A DNA stretch of 64,000 nt from UBA7328 sp965247965. Its GTDB lineage: Bacteria > Bacteroidota > Bacteroidia > Chitinophagales > Saprospiraceae. Below are positions 10,586 through 19,550 of the stretch, piece after piece; position 1 is the first letter of the stretch, and the number at the start of each line of letters is the position of its first letter. The DNA lies in contig OZ252053.1 of NCBI GenBank assembly GCA_965247965.1, forward strand, positions 5,022,001-5,086,000, read 5' to 3'. A program made the position numbers and the translations under genes. The notes under the pieces are model-generated. The model worked only from the letters and a program-made list of their open reading frames with translations, was not told the DNA's origin and ran no database searches.

Positions 10586-12903
10586 CAGAACTCCTTACCC
10601 GTCCCAATAAATTCAGGGTAATAGGGAGTAGACCTCGCGAATTAAAACTGCTTCATATTTTTGTATATGCAGTTACAATTCCCCTTCTTCCCTAAAGATA
10701 CAAAGATGATCTCTCATTGTCTTGGAGTACACACCCAAGACGGTATTGTACAATACATAGCCAATGGCTTACCTGTATATAGTCATTCGAGTGACGATCT
10801 TAATGCTTTCAGATTCATAACTAGCAATTTTATAGATAAAGGATTGTGCAGCCGAGCTGAAGTTCAGCGGGCTTTTGGAGTGAGTATAGACAGTGTCAGA
10901 AGATCGTATAGAAAATACAAGGAGAAGGGAGAATCTGGATTTTTCGGGCCTGATGCCAGAAAAGGCAAAGCATACAAGATGGTTGGTAAACTAGTGGAGC
11001 GGATACAATCGAAGCTGGATAAGAGACAAAGTAATTTGAGTATCTCAAAACAAGAAGGGATTTCAGAATCGTCGATACGCTATCACATTGAAAAAGGCAC
11101 TTTAAAAAAAAGTTCAAAATAGAGTGTGAAGGTGGAAATGGCTCGACCTTAAATGATCGCAATGACCTAGACCAATCTACGCCGATGGGCATAGCCACAA
11201 GCCGCTCTGAAGACAGGATAGGTGCATCTCTTGGGTTGTCTGGTCATGCTGAGGTGAAGTTTGACAACAGCGAAGCTTTATGCGGAGCAGGGGTATTATT
11301 CCTCTTACCTGCCTTGATAGAGCATGGGTTATTCAAGACAAAACAGGTATATGAGTTACCTTCATCACACTATTACGGACTAAGGTCGATACTATTGACT
11401 TTGGCCTTCATGGCCCTGTTGCGCATCAAAAATCCCGAACAACTCAAACAATGTAAACCAGGGGAGATCGGCAGGATAATAGGCTTGGATCGTATACCAG
11501 AAGTTCGGTGTTTGCGAGAGAAAATAGATTTGCTGAGCAAGCAGGAAAAAGCCGTTGAACTGAACAACCTTCTGATCGATCACTGGTATAGAGATGAGGA
11601 TAATGAGGACTCATCTTTTTTATATATAGATGGTCACCAACGGATCTATTATGGAGGCAAAGCTAATCTACCTGTCAAATATATTGCGAGACAAAAATTG
11701 TGTTTAAGCGCCACTACGGAGTATTGGGTTCACGATGCACAAGGGATGCCTGTTATGATGGTGATAGGGCAATTGACAGAGAAAATAAAAGAAGCAATAC
11801 AAGACCTGATTATTCCACAAATGCTACAAACCAAATTACTTACTGAGATACAAGAGGAGGATGATCGACAAAGCCCTCAATGCACCTTTATTTTTGACAG
11901 GGAGGCTTACGAACCTGCTTTCTTTAACCACCTGTGGGAAAGGTATAGAATAGCCGTGATTACATATCGCAAGGATGTGCGAGATTCATGGAATAAAGAT
12001 GACTTTGAATCTACTGATACACAAGTACTTAGCCAGGATGTAACCATGCAATTGTGCGAGAAAGAAGTAACGCTTGGAGGACACACTTTCAGAGAGATCA
12101 GAAGCTTGTCTGAAAAGGGTGAACATCAAACCGCTATTATCACCACTCACCCTACTTTGGGAATAGCATTGATAGCAGGCAGAATGTTTGGAAGGTGGTG
12201 TCAGGAAAACTTCTTCAGTTACCTCATTCAAGACTATGATTTTGATAAAATGATTCAATTTGGGGTAGAAAGTATTGATCCCAATCGGGAAGTGGTCAAC
12301 CCACAATACCGAAAATTAACAAACCAACTGAAAAAACTCAGGGAAAAGATCACCCGGTTAGAAGCCAAGTTCTTCCCTCTTGCAGAACTAGCTATGGATG
12401 AGAAAATTGACAAACTTCCTGAAATAACCGAAAGACAAATGAAGTATAAACACAAAATTGATATTCTTCGAAAAGAAGAAAACAAGATCGCCACCCTCAG
12501 AAATGATATTCCTGCCAGAATAACTCTTGAGCGTATGCCCGAGCAGAAAAGGTATAACAAGTTAAAAACCGAAAGTAAACTGTTCATGAATGTAATAAAG
12601 ATGATCGCTTACAGAGCAGAATCATCTGTGGCAGCTGTGGCTTGTGACCACCTCAATAGGGCAAAAGACGAAAAAAGAATGTTCATCAAACAAATCATCA
12701 GCAACAACGCTGACTTGATTCCGGATTATAAGAGTAAAACGCTGACTATAACCTTGCACTCTCTTTCTGCACCAAGATTTAATCATGCAGCCAAACAGAT
12801 TGCAGACCTGCTCAACAAAACTGAAACCATATTCCCTGGATCAAATTTGCGCATGATCTTCAAAATAACAGCGAATTTAGATTGCGAGAGGTAAGGAGTT
12901 CTG
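10586..12903 (+). mobile_element. Insertion sequence (unclassified family) with 5-bp target duplication
   Basis: Terminal inverted repeats CAGAACTCCTTACC (10586-10599) and GGTAAGGAGTTCTG (12890-12903) enclose one transposase gene. The bases AATCT at 10581-10585 and 12904-12908 form a direct target duplication, so the ends are exact and the insertion is probably recent. It interrupts the small minus-strand host gene described at 12904-13116. I could not assign the family with confidence. Confidence 0.85.
10661..12894 (+). CDS. Transposase, two frames joined by a likely -1 frameshift
   Basis: The first frame (10661-11122, 153 aa) holds helix-turn-helix DNA-binding segments (AEVQRAFGVSIDSVRRSYRK). 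The second (ATG 11185-12894, 569 aa) holds an RNase H-fold core (SSFLYIDGHQRIYYGG, TFIFDREAYEPAFF) and a coiled C-terminal part. At about 11103 the run TTTAAAAAAAAG contains A-AAA-AAA in the zero frame, the classic slippery heptamer. A -1 slip there reads on without a stop through KKFKIECEGGNG into the second frame, giving about 744 aa. Since the element has intact ends and a target duplication, programmed frameshifting is plausible; an indel in the A-run is the alternative. Confidence 0.75.
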
Positions 12904-13116
12904 AATCTTGGGTTCTAAAAGGGGCTCATCTGCAGGATTTTTAATGTGAATAAACTCATTATCGCTATTCCAATGATGCAATGTCTGAGACTCAAAAGAG
13001 TCAATAACATTTTTCATAGTACGCTGATTCCGAATTAAAAAAGGATCAACGGCCTCAGCGATTCTATCTAATTTAATTATTTCATTAATAGAAAATACTC
13101 TATGCTCAATAATCAT
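12904..13116 (-). pseudogene. Small hypothetical protein, interrupted by an IS and cut by IS21
   Basis: The minus-strand frame from 13116 encodes MIIEHRVFSINEIIKLDR and continues to the IS target site at 12904. On the other side of the IS (10585-10530) the same frame goes on as KTIRRNISATFNEIRRY before running into IS21 copy 1. The gene has therefore lost its 3' end. I do not recognise the family. Confidence 0.5.
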
Positions 13117-13164
13117 TTTGCCCTGTGGTCTAGATCTTTTGATTTCTCAGTAAAAACCAAGGGG

Positions 13165-14538
13165 TCATTTGTCCGTTGTTGCAGGTAGAGGGTAGTGCTC
13201 CGACTTCTCATATTCTACTTGTCTTCCTAAGATAAAGAAATCAATGCACGTTTTCGATATAATATAAGTAAAGGTCCAATAATAAAGATACATAAAAGGC
13301 ATATAGAAGAAATACTTCAACTTACCTGTGCCTATTATGGCTGGCAAGATTAAGAATGGAACAAACACCAAAAAGAAAAACACCGAAAAATTAAGAAAAG
13401 GTAACGGGAATCCTGCGACAAAAGAGTTATAGAAATACAAAAAACCAATCATATTAACTGTCAATGACCAAAGCTGGTAAGTCGCCGTAAAGAAAAAGTC
13501 AATCTTTTTAAAAATTCCTATTTCATGACTTTTTACGACCTGTGGTAAATTTTTAAGGAAACTATGGATTGTGCTACTAAGCCATCGAAATCTCTGTTTA
13601 AAATATGCTTCTAAAGTGTTTGGAGCTTGTTCATTGCTGAAGATAGTGTGATCATAGATTAGCTTATAACCAGAAGTTTGCAATCTGCAACCATAGTCCC
13701 AATCTTCGGTTGGAAGTGATGTATCAAATCCTCCTAATTCTATAAAAACATTCCTGCGAAAAAGTGCTGCGCGACCTTCAAACATGGAAAGGCCGTTCAG
13801 GTAATGTTTTGGAAAATAAACAGAGAAATGGATTACATCTAAATCAAGTCCGACTAAGCTTGATATAGCCGTTTCCAAATTGGACTCGATATTTCTACCT
13901 TGAACCAAAGCCACTTTTTTGTTATTGAAATGACGAATAGCTTTTCTTACAAAGGCTTTTTCAAGCAATGAATCACAATCAACAACACATACCAATTGTG
14001 TATTCAACCCTGGCATTATTTCATTGATGGCAGCAGGCTTTCCTTTTGCAACATTTGGCTTTCTTAAGATTACATCTATCATATCTTCATATTCTTTAAG
14101 AACATTGGGCGTGTTATCTGTTGAATTATCATCGACGACAACTATTCTCAAAAACTCTTGGTCATAATCTTGCAAAAGAAGATTTTCAATCGTAGGCCTA
14201 ATAACATTCTCTTCATTAAATACAACAAGTAAAATTGTGACAGTCGGTAAGTTTTGGGGTGAAGAAAGGTTGTTAATTTGCCGAGTGCGTTTGGAATAAT
14301 TAATAATCGTTACAAAGCAATGAATGCCAAGATAGGTAACAAATATGAACTGAATGAAATTTATAAAAATCCAAACAGCAAAATTTACATAGGGTAAATA
14401 AAGAATGAGAAAAAAGGTGAGAAATAAAAGAAGGATTCTAAGAAGGTTGTTTCTGTGAACTATTAAATTATAGATAATATATAGCAAGAAGAAACAAACG
14501 GTAACTAACCCAATTGCAAAAATAATGCTACATGCCAT
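13165..14538 (-). CDS. Membrane glycosyltransferase, family 2 (processive type)
   Basis: The 457-aa protein has two or more N-terminal membrane segments (residues 1-80), a GT-A domain opening with TVTILLVVFNEEN (about 99-111), a DCD metal-binding motif at 187-189, TED at 277-279 and QRFRW at 315-319. It ends with further membrane segments (about 345-440). The D,D,D,QxxRW set is that of cellulose, hyaluronan and poly-N-acetylglucosamine synthases, so it probably builds and exports a surface polysaccharide at the inner membrane. The substrate cannot be told from sequence. The next genes on the same strand encode secreted proteins, but a 120-bp gap separates them. Confidence 0.85.
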   Translation of the reverse strand: MACSIIFAIGLVTVCFFLLYIIYNLIVHRNNLLRILLLFLTFFLILYLPYVNFAVWIFINFIQFIFVTYLGIHCFVTIINYSKRTRQINNLSSPQNLPTVTILLVVFNEENVIRPTIENLLLQDYDQEFLRIVVVDDNSTDNTPNVLKEYEDMIDVILRKPNVAKGKPAAINEIMPGLNTQLVCVVDCDSLLEKAFVRKAIRHFNNKKVALVQGRNIESNLETAISSLVGLDLDVIHFSVYFPKHYLNGLSMFEGRAALFRRNVFIELGGFDTSLPTEDWDYGCRLQTSGYKLIYDHTIFSNEQAPNTLEAYFKQRFRWLSSTIHSFLKNLPQVVKSHEIGIFKKIDFFFTATYQLWSLTVNMIGFLYFYNSFVAGFPLPFLNFSVFFFLVFVPFLILPAIIGTGKLKYFFYMPFMYLYYWTFTYIISKTCIDFFILGRQVEYEKSEHYPLPATTDK

Positions 14539-14660
14539 TGAACACTAATTCATCTAGGCAAACCACTCAGTCCAAACTCTCGAATTTGAAATAACTCGGC
14601 TAAGAAATTCCCCAGAAGTTACTCAATTAAGATAGATTATTTTTGCTTTATCAAAAATGA

Positions 14661-15668
14661 TTAGTTAAGGTATTGACTAAAAGGAACCATATTTCTGACA
14701 CTCATTCCTCCCTTTTTAGTTTCAACAATTTCGATATAATATTCATGCGCAGAATCAGCAGCATAATCACATAGTTCAAAATAATTACTTTGGGAAGAAA
14801 TAATTTTAGAATTAAGACTTGCCAATTTTGTTTTTCCGTAATTATCTTCTTTGATGTACAAATTATATCCTAGAATAATGTCATTGTTTCTTTCTGCATC
14901 TATATTCCATTCAAATATGACATCATTTCCGTTGATGATATAACCGGGAGTCAAAAAAGAAATGTAGTCTATATCACCAACTTGAACACCTGTATCGCAT
15001 CCACTTGTGCATCCGCTATTTTGGCAATTGCCGATATATAGGCATACATAACCAAAAAGTTCATCATTGGTAAAATTTCTAAGGCTTCCTGCAGCAGCTT
15101 CGTGCATTAACGCATTGGAGCATTTCGGATGCATTAGTCCAGCACCATGTCCAATTTCATGGCGCAGGACGGTTTCTATTCTAGCATCGTAAAAACTGGT
15201 GGTGCCAACAGTCCCACCAAAAAGCACATTAAATGCTATATCAAATTCTAATATCGAAGAACCCGATGTCATAACTGTTGTCACTGCCGCAGCTGAAGGA
15301 TTGCCGAAACCACCATAACTAAATGAAACCATGCCATCACCAACAAGAGTTGTTGATGTCGTGATGTTAGTTCCTTGGGAAATATTGATCGGAGAGGAAG
15401 TACGAAAATCAGGAGACATATGCGCTGCTGCGCCAGCTAATTCAAATAAGTAGTCATTAAAAAGATTGACTATATTTTGGCCGCCACTTGTCTGAGCGGC
15501 AGGATCAGTAGTGTCTCGTTGAAAGGTAAAGGCACGAATTTGCGCGTCCTGTATCAGAGCAGGTTTATTGTTATTCCTAACGCAGTAAGATGAACATATT
15601 ACATGAATACTGATAAAAAATCCAAGAAGAACTACCCCTTTTAGAATTCTAAAATTTTTCATTGTCAA
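14661..15668 (-). CDS. Secreted metzincin-like zinc metalloprotease
   Basis: The 335-aa protein has an N-terminal hydrophobic signal (GVVLLGFFISIHVICSSY). Its zinc-binding motif is HEIGHGAGLMH (His170, His174, His180, Glu171), followed by a Met-turn (ALM, Met188); both define metzincin proteases, closest in layout to matrixins. A Cys-rich segment (CQNSGCTSGCD) leads to a fibronectin III-like C-terminal region. The start overlaps the end of the upstream lipoprotein gene by 20 bp, so the two are likely translated together. No T9SS tail is obvious. Confidence 0.8.
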   Translation of the reverse strand: MTMKNFRILKGVVLLGFFISIHVICSSYCVRNNNKPALIQDAQIRAFTFQRDTTDPAAQTSGGQNIVNLFNDYLFELAGAAAHMSPDFRTSSPINISQGTNITTSTTLVGDGMVSFSYGGFGNPSAAAVTTVMTSGSSILEFDIAFNVLFGGTVGTTSFYDARIETVLRHEIGHGAGLMHPKCSNALMHEAAAGSLRNFTNDELFGYVCLYIGNCQNSGCTSGCDTGVQVGDIDYISFLTPGYIINGNDVIFEWNIDAERNNDIILGYNLYIKEDNYGKTKLASLNSKIISSQSNYFELCDYAADSAHEYYIEIVETKKGGMSVRNMVPFSQYLN

Positions 15669-16410
15669 AAGATTTTGCGCTGTTGATACTTAATAATTTT
15701 TTCAATTTACTTGTGACCTCTTTTTTAATCCCTAAAGACTCTTTTAGCGAACCATAAATGATAGACTGTTTTATCGTAAACTTGTTATCTATAACAAGGG
15801 AGTGAGGACTGGATTTGTCCAAATTTAGCTTTTCAGTAAAATATAATCCATTGGACATCATTTCTTCGTACCGTTTCCAATCAAATTCATATAAATATAA
15901 AAGAGCTTTTTCTCCAATATTAAATTCAGGTTCGTCGGAAGTGTACAGAAACGTATTATTATCAAGCGCACCAGAAATTGTTCTAAATTCTATTTCATCC
16001 TTAATTCCTGGAAATCCCTTTATAATTTCCTCAACAATCACTTTATATTTTGTATGATATTTTACCTGTGGATCAATATTGTATTCTCTCCCTACAATTG
16101 TACCTATGATAGCTACATCCGTAAATAATATTCCTGAAAGATAATCGAGCTTTCCTATTTTTTTGCTGGCTTTTCTGAAATCAACTCCAGCATCTTTAAG
16201 CTCATCGTATTTGTTCAAATTTATTCTTTTGGAGTAAAACAAGCCTGCATTGAGAGAAAGTCCCATTTTTTTGTGCAATATGGTGTAATTCTCTTTATGC
16301 TCCTTGGGATTTTGACTTTTTGAAACCTTTAACTGAGCTGCACAGGAACTCGCAAATAGTGCTACGAATAATATAATCGCTGTTAATTTGTATTTATAAC
16401 AATGTGGCAT
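15649..16410 (-). CDS. Predicted lipoprotein of unknown function
   Basis: The 253-aa product begins with a lipoprotein signal (AIILFVALFASSC, lipobox Cys at residue 23). The mature part has no domain I recognise; it contains an EIIKGFPGIKDEIEFRTISG segment and predicted beta strands. It sits between the T9SS cargo gene and the metalloprotease, 8 bp after the former and overlapping the latter by 20 bp, which indicates one transcript. Confidence 0.6.
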   Translation of the reverse strand: MPHCYKYKLTAIILFVALFASSCAAQLKVSKSQNPKEHKENYTILHKKMGLSLNAGLFYSKRINLNKYDELKDAGVDFRKASKKIGKLDYLSGILFTDVAIIGTIVGREYNIDPQVKYHTKYKVIVEEIIKGFPGIKDEIEFRTISGALDNNTFLYTSDEPEFNIGEKALLYLYEFDWKRYEEMMSNGLYFTEKLNLDKSSPHSLVIDNKFTIKQSIIYGSLKESLGIKKEVTSKLKKLLSINSAKSFDNEKF

Positions 16411-16418
16411 ATCAACAA

Positions 16419-17390
16419 TTATTTAAGTGAGTGAAGAATGAGTATCTTACCAGTAAATACTGAATTTTCTGAGTTCAATTGAACTATATACGGGCCGGGC
16501 ATAATGTTAGATGTCGATAAATCAATTGGTAAGGAGGTAAAACCTTCGGTTGCAACGAAACTGCCTATTGTCTTGGTTTTCTTTCCAGAAAAATCAAATA
16601 AATCAACAGAAATATTAGAGGCTTTGCTAAGTGTAAATTCAACCTTAAATTCACGGTCAAAACCAATAATATTTGGAACAATTTTAAGGCTGGTATTCTG
16701 CTCTGCAGTCAAAATATTGAAATTAATAGGCTCCAAATCCTTCAAAAGTCGAATGGCCTCATCAAGAGATAATCCTCTAGTTTCCCGGTTTTCAGGAGCT
16801 CCTTTATCAACATTAGTTAAATACCTATGAATATCAAAATATCCCGTCGCATCTCTAAAGACTTCCCATTTTGTATAGGACTTCTGAAAGGCCAAATCAA
16901 AATACTCCCTTAACTTCCTGGCAAATTGTGTGCCGTAGTACGAGCCATAAATTTCAATTGATTCAAGACTATAGATGATTTGCTTTTTTTCTTCCTCGCT
17001 AAAAGAAAATTTCTTTTGTAGTGCAAGCAAACTATTGACATATTCAGATCTCTTTGCTTGTGAAATGCGATTAAGGTCCTCGTGATTTAATCTTAAGAAA
17101 TTTGGATTCAAATTTTCGGAGAAAATGAAATCTAATTGATCAGTGATAGAGTTAAGCTGATTTTCCGCAGTAAAATCTAAAAAAGCCCCTTCAAATACAC
17201 CTTTCTCATTGCTGAACTTTGTGAAATAATTATTTAAGTCAATCAACTCGTTCTGCATAAAGGTCAAATGCTCTTCGATGGAGTGTTTTTTGCTATCTGC
17301 TTTTTGATAATTCTTAAGGTTTTGGCCATTACTCCTAGGTAAATAAAATAGAACCAAACTTACTCCGAGTAAAAAGGTAAATTTTCTCAT
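16419..17390 (-). CDS. Secreted protein with T9SS C-terminal sorting domain
   Basis: Translation probably starts at the Met of MRKFTFLLGVSLVLFYLPRS, near 17390, which gives a clean signal peptide; the frame also extends upstream into the neighbouring IS and that part should be ignored. The middle is helical and unknown. The last 80 residues (VDLFDFSGKKT, MPGPYIVQLNSE, GKILIL) match the type A sorting domain recognised by the type IX secretion system of Bacteroidota, so the protein is expected to be exported through the outer membrane. It is first in a tight run with the lipoprotein and the metalloprotease. Confidence 0.75.
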   Translation of the reverse strand: MRKFTFLLGVSLVLFYLPRSNGQNLKNYQKADSKKHSIEEHLTFMQNELIDLNNYFTKFSNEKGVFEGAFLDFTAENQLNSITDQLDFIFSENLNPNFLRLNHEDLNRISQAKRSEYVNSLLALQKKFSFSEEEKKQIIYSLESIEIYGSYYGTQFARKLREYFDLAFQKSYTKWEVFRDATGYFDIHRYLTNVDKGAPENRETRGLSLDEAIRLLKDLEPINFNILTAEQNTSLKIVPNIIGFDREFKVEFTLSKASNISVDLFDFSGKKTKTIGSFVATEGFTSLPIDLSTSNIMPGPYIVQLNSENSVFTGKILILHSLK

Positions 17391-17402
17391 CTTTAGTTTT
17401 TT

Positions 17403-18935
17403 GTAACTACTCAGGTACCAAACAATGCTTTTGAGTAGGGAGTTTGGCAATGCAGTAAAGATAGGCCAAAACATTGAGCTCTCTTTTTTTTAATGTATCG
17501 ATGCAGGAACGCAAGACACAAAATATATTCTGACCCGATTTAAACTGTCCTGAGACCTTTAGTTTTACTTTTACATTTCTTATTGCCCTTTCTGAAGAAT
17601 TGTTGTCCGGTGGGACTTCAGAATTGTATAAAAAGGGAAAGATGTAATTCCTGTTTTTTAACATTGATTTTTGAAAAGAATGAGTTTTTGGGAATTCGGT
17701 TTTTTCGATATGCCTTAACAGTAGCCGATCAAGCCTTTTTTCCAATTTATAGGCATCCTTTTGGTTGGTTTGAAAGGTTTGAGTTTGTTCTGTTCTTTTT
17801 CGCAAGGCTAAAGCATGTTCTAACAAGGACTTAAATTGGCTGGCCCAAACTTGGTTTTCCGATTCTTCCAAAAATATGAGGTCTCTCAATAAGTGAGCTA
17901 TGCATAATTGTTTGGATTTGGATTTCATTTTCAGTTGTGCTGCCCAGCGGTCTGACCCTATTGTAGCGTGGGACAAGTGATCGCCAATTATTTGCTGGAC
18001 ACTTATAAATCCTCGACTTTCAGTGGCTTTTATGTAAGTGTTTTTCATATTTTGCCACACCCATACCCACCATTTGTCGCCATTTACTTTAGCAGATGTT
18101 TCGTCCGAACCGACGTAAGTCGATGAAAAGATTTGTTGGAGTATAGCATGGTATATGGGTCGAGCCTTTTGGGCTGCTTTTTTCAATAAGTTCTGTACAC
18201 TTCCCTCACTGATGGGCAAGTGAAATATATCTTTGAACAACTGGGTCATTCTTTGGAAGGGAAGATAATGGAAAACGCTAAAATAGCTGACCAGTGCTAT
18301 GACGCTGCTACCATATTGGATCGGTGCTTTTACCCCTTGGGGAAAACTACCTTTTTGAAGATGACCACACCGCCCGCACTGGCATCCATACTGCTGATAT
18401 TCAATGTATCTGGGGCGTATCGAAGGTATTTCTACTATTTGTCTTTTCGATACCAATTGTTGCTTTTCCTGATCAATTGTGTCCCCACATTTTGAACAGT
18501 AATCACTTTTTACTATGTGCTTTTCATCAGGATTATCTGTCATTGCAAGATAATGACCCTTATGACCCTTTTGTCCTCCTGATTTACGTCCTGTTTTCTT
18601 ACGCAGACTTTTTTTCTCATGTGTTGACTTGTCTTGGCTTGGTGGGTTGTGGCTGTTGTGGCTGTCTTTTTTAACCTCTTTTTTGGCCAGTTGGCTAAGG
18701 ACTAATTCCAGTTTTTCGCGAAGTTCTCTAATCTCTTGGCATAGAATTTTATTCTCTTCACGCAAAAACTTATTCTCCTTTTGAAGAAGTTGGTTTTCTT
18801 TTTCCAGTTTTGTTAGTCGTGATTCGATAATAGTCCAATTTATCCGGCCCTATTATCTTTAGTTCGAGTTGGATTGTCCTATAACTCTTTTTACTCCATT
18901 ATTATTATTCGTTATATTACCTCCTGAGTAGTTAC
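17403..18935 (-). mobile_element. IS66-family element
   Basis: The ends GTAACTACTCAGG (from 17403) and CCTGAGTAGTTAC (to 18935) are inverted repeats around one transposase gene. No tnpA or tnpB accessory genes are present, as in the short IS66 subgroup. I found no clear 8-bp target duplication, so a neighbouring rearrangement is likely. It lies just upstream of the T9SS cargo gene and may have displaced its promoter. Confidence 0.8.
17407..18765 (-). CDS. IS66-family transposase (TnpC-like)
   Basis: The 452-aa protein has an N-terminal leucine-zipper-like helix, a basic linker (KKTGRKSGGQKGHKG), a zinc-binding region (CSKCGD and CGRCGHLQ) and the DDE core with SSTYVGSDETSAKVNG and the final PPDNNSSERAIRNVKVK motif, all typical of IS66 transposases. 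It appears complete. A start upstream of 18765 is possible because the leucine-rich helix extends to the ORF edge. Confidence 0.9.
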   Translation of the reverse strand: MREENKILCQEIRELREKLELVLSQLAKKEVKKDSHNSHNPPSQDKSTHEKKSLRKKTGRKSGGQKGHKGHYLAMTDNPDEKHIVKSDYCSKCGDTIDQEKQQLVSKRQIVEIPSIRPRYIEYQQYGCQCGRCGHLQKGSFPQGVKAPIQYGSSVIALVSYFSVFHYLPFQRMTQLFKDIFHLPISEGSVQNLLKKAAQKARPIYHAILQQIFSSTYVGSDETSAKVNGDKWWVWVWQNMKNTYIKATESRGFISVQQIIGDHLSHATIGSDRWAAQLKMKSKSKQLCIAHLLRDLIFLEESENQVWASQFKSLLEHALALRKRTEQTQTFQTNQKDAYKLEKRLDRLLLRHIEKTEFPKTHSFQKSMLKNRNYIFPFLYNSEVPPDNNSSERAIRNVKVKLKVSGQFKSGQNIFCVLRSCIDTLKKRELNVLAYLYCIAKLPTQKHCLVPE

Positions 18936-19045
18936 AAAAAATGAATCAACAGACTAAAACATGATTTATTTTTCTTTACTCCTTTAGAAACTTATAAAAT
19001 ATTACAATTTTATTTTTAACACAGGAAAATGGTTGCTGGATAAAC

Positions 19046-19106
19046 CAGCCAACAAGCAAATTCAACCGACGCCAAAAAAAGGCGCAGTTGATTTCCGCGT
19101 TAGGTG
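19046..19106 (+). other. attC recombination site (left boundary of cassette B)
   Basis: A GCCAAC inverse core (19048-19053) and a GTTAGGT core (19099-19105) enclose a folded arm pair (AAATTCAACCGACGCC with GGCGCAGTTGATTT). The crossover point is G19099|T19100. It should belong to a preceding cassette that is now mostly lost. Confidence 0.75.
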
Positions 19107-19550
19107 CTGTGTAGACAGCGGAGTTAGTACACTATGTCATTCAGAAATACGACACCAATCCTTAGAATATTCGATGAAGTGAAAGCGAGAGAATTTTACG
19201 TTGATTTTCTCGGATTCACTGTCGATTGGGAGCACCGGTTCGGAGAGGCGTTGCCGCTTTATATGCAGATCTCGAAAGATGATTGCGTCCTTCACTTGTC
19301 AGAACATCATGGTGACTGTTGCCCGGGAGCGGCGATGAGGATTGAAACAAACGAATTGGAAGCGTTTCAAAAATCGCTTGTAGCCAAGCGCTACAAGAAT
19401 GCCCGACCAAGAATAGAGAAGATGCCATGGGGTAGTAAAGATATGTCGGTGTCTGACCCATTCGGCAATCGATTGACCTTCACGAACGCCATCAGCACCT
19501 AACCAGCGCTTCCAGCCGACGCGGCATACGCCGCGCGGCTGAAGCAGGCG
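19100..19550 (+). mobile_element. Integron gene cassette B (VOC protein)
   Basis: The 451-bp unit starts at TTAGGTGC and ends with its own attC. The opening GTTAGGTGC is the exact reverse complement of GCACCTAAC at the start of the attC, the hallmark of one cassette. One gene fills it. Confidence 0.85.
19134..19502 (+). CDS. Glyoxalase/bleomycin-resistance (VOC) family protein
   Basis: The 122-aa protein has the two beta-alpha-beta-beta-beta modules of the VOC fold: TTPILRIFDEVKAREFYVDF at the start and a C-terminal MSVSDPFGNRLTF strand with the usual DPFGN turn. Metal-ligand candidates are Glu and His residues in the LHLSEHHGD segment. Cassette-borne relatives are often annotated as bleomycin-binding proteins, but the substrate is unknown. 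Its stop codon lies within the attC site, as is common for cassette genes. Base composition is intermediate between the AT-rich host and the GC-rich block. Confidence 0.85.
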   Translation: MSFRNTTPILRIFDEVKAREFYVDFLGFTVDWEHRFGEALPLYMQISKDDCVLHLSEHHGDCCPGAAMRIETNELEAFQKSLVAKRYKNARPRIEKMPWGSKDMSVSDPFGNRLTFTNAIST

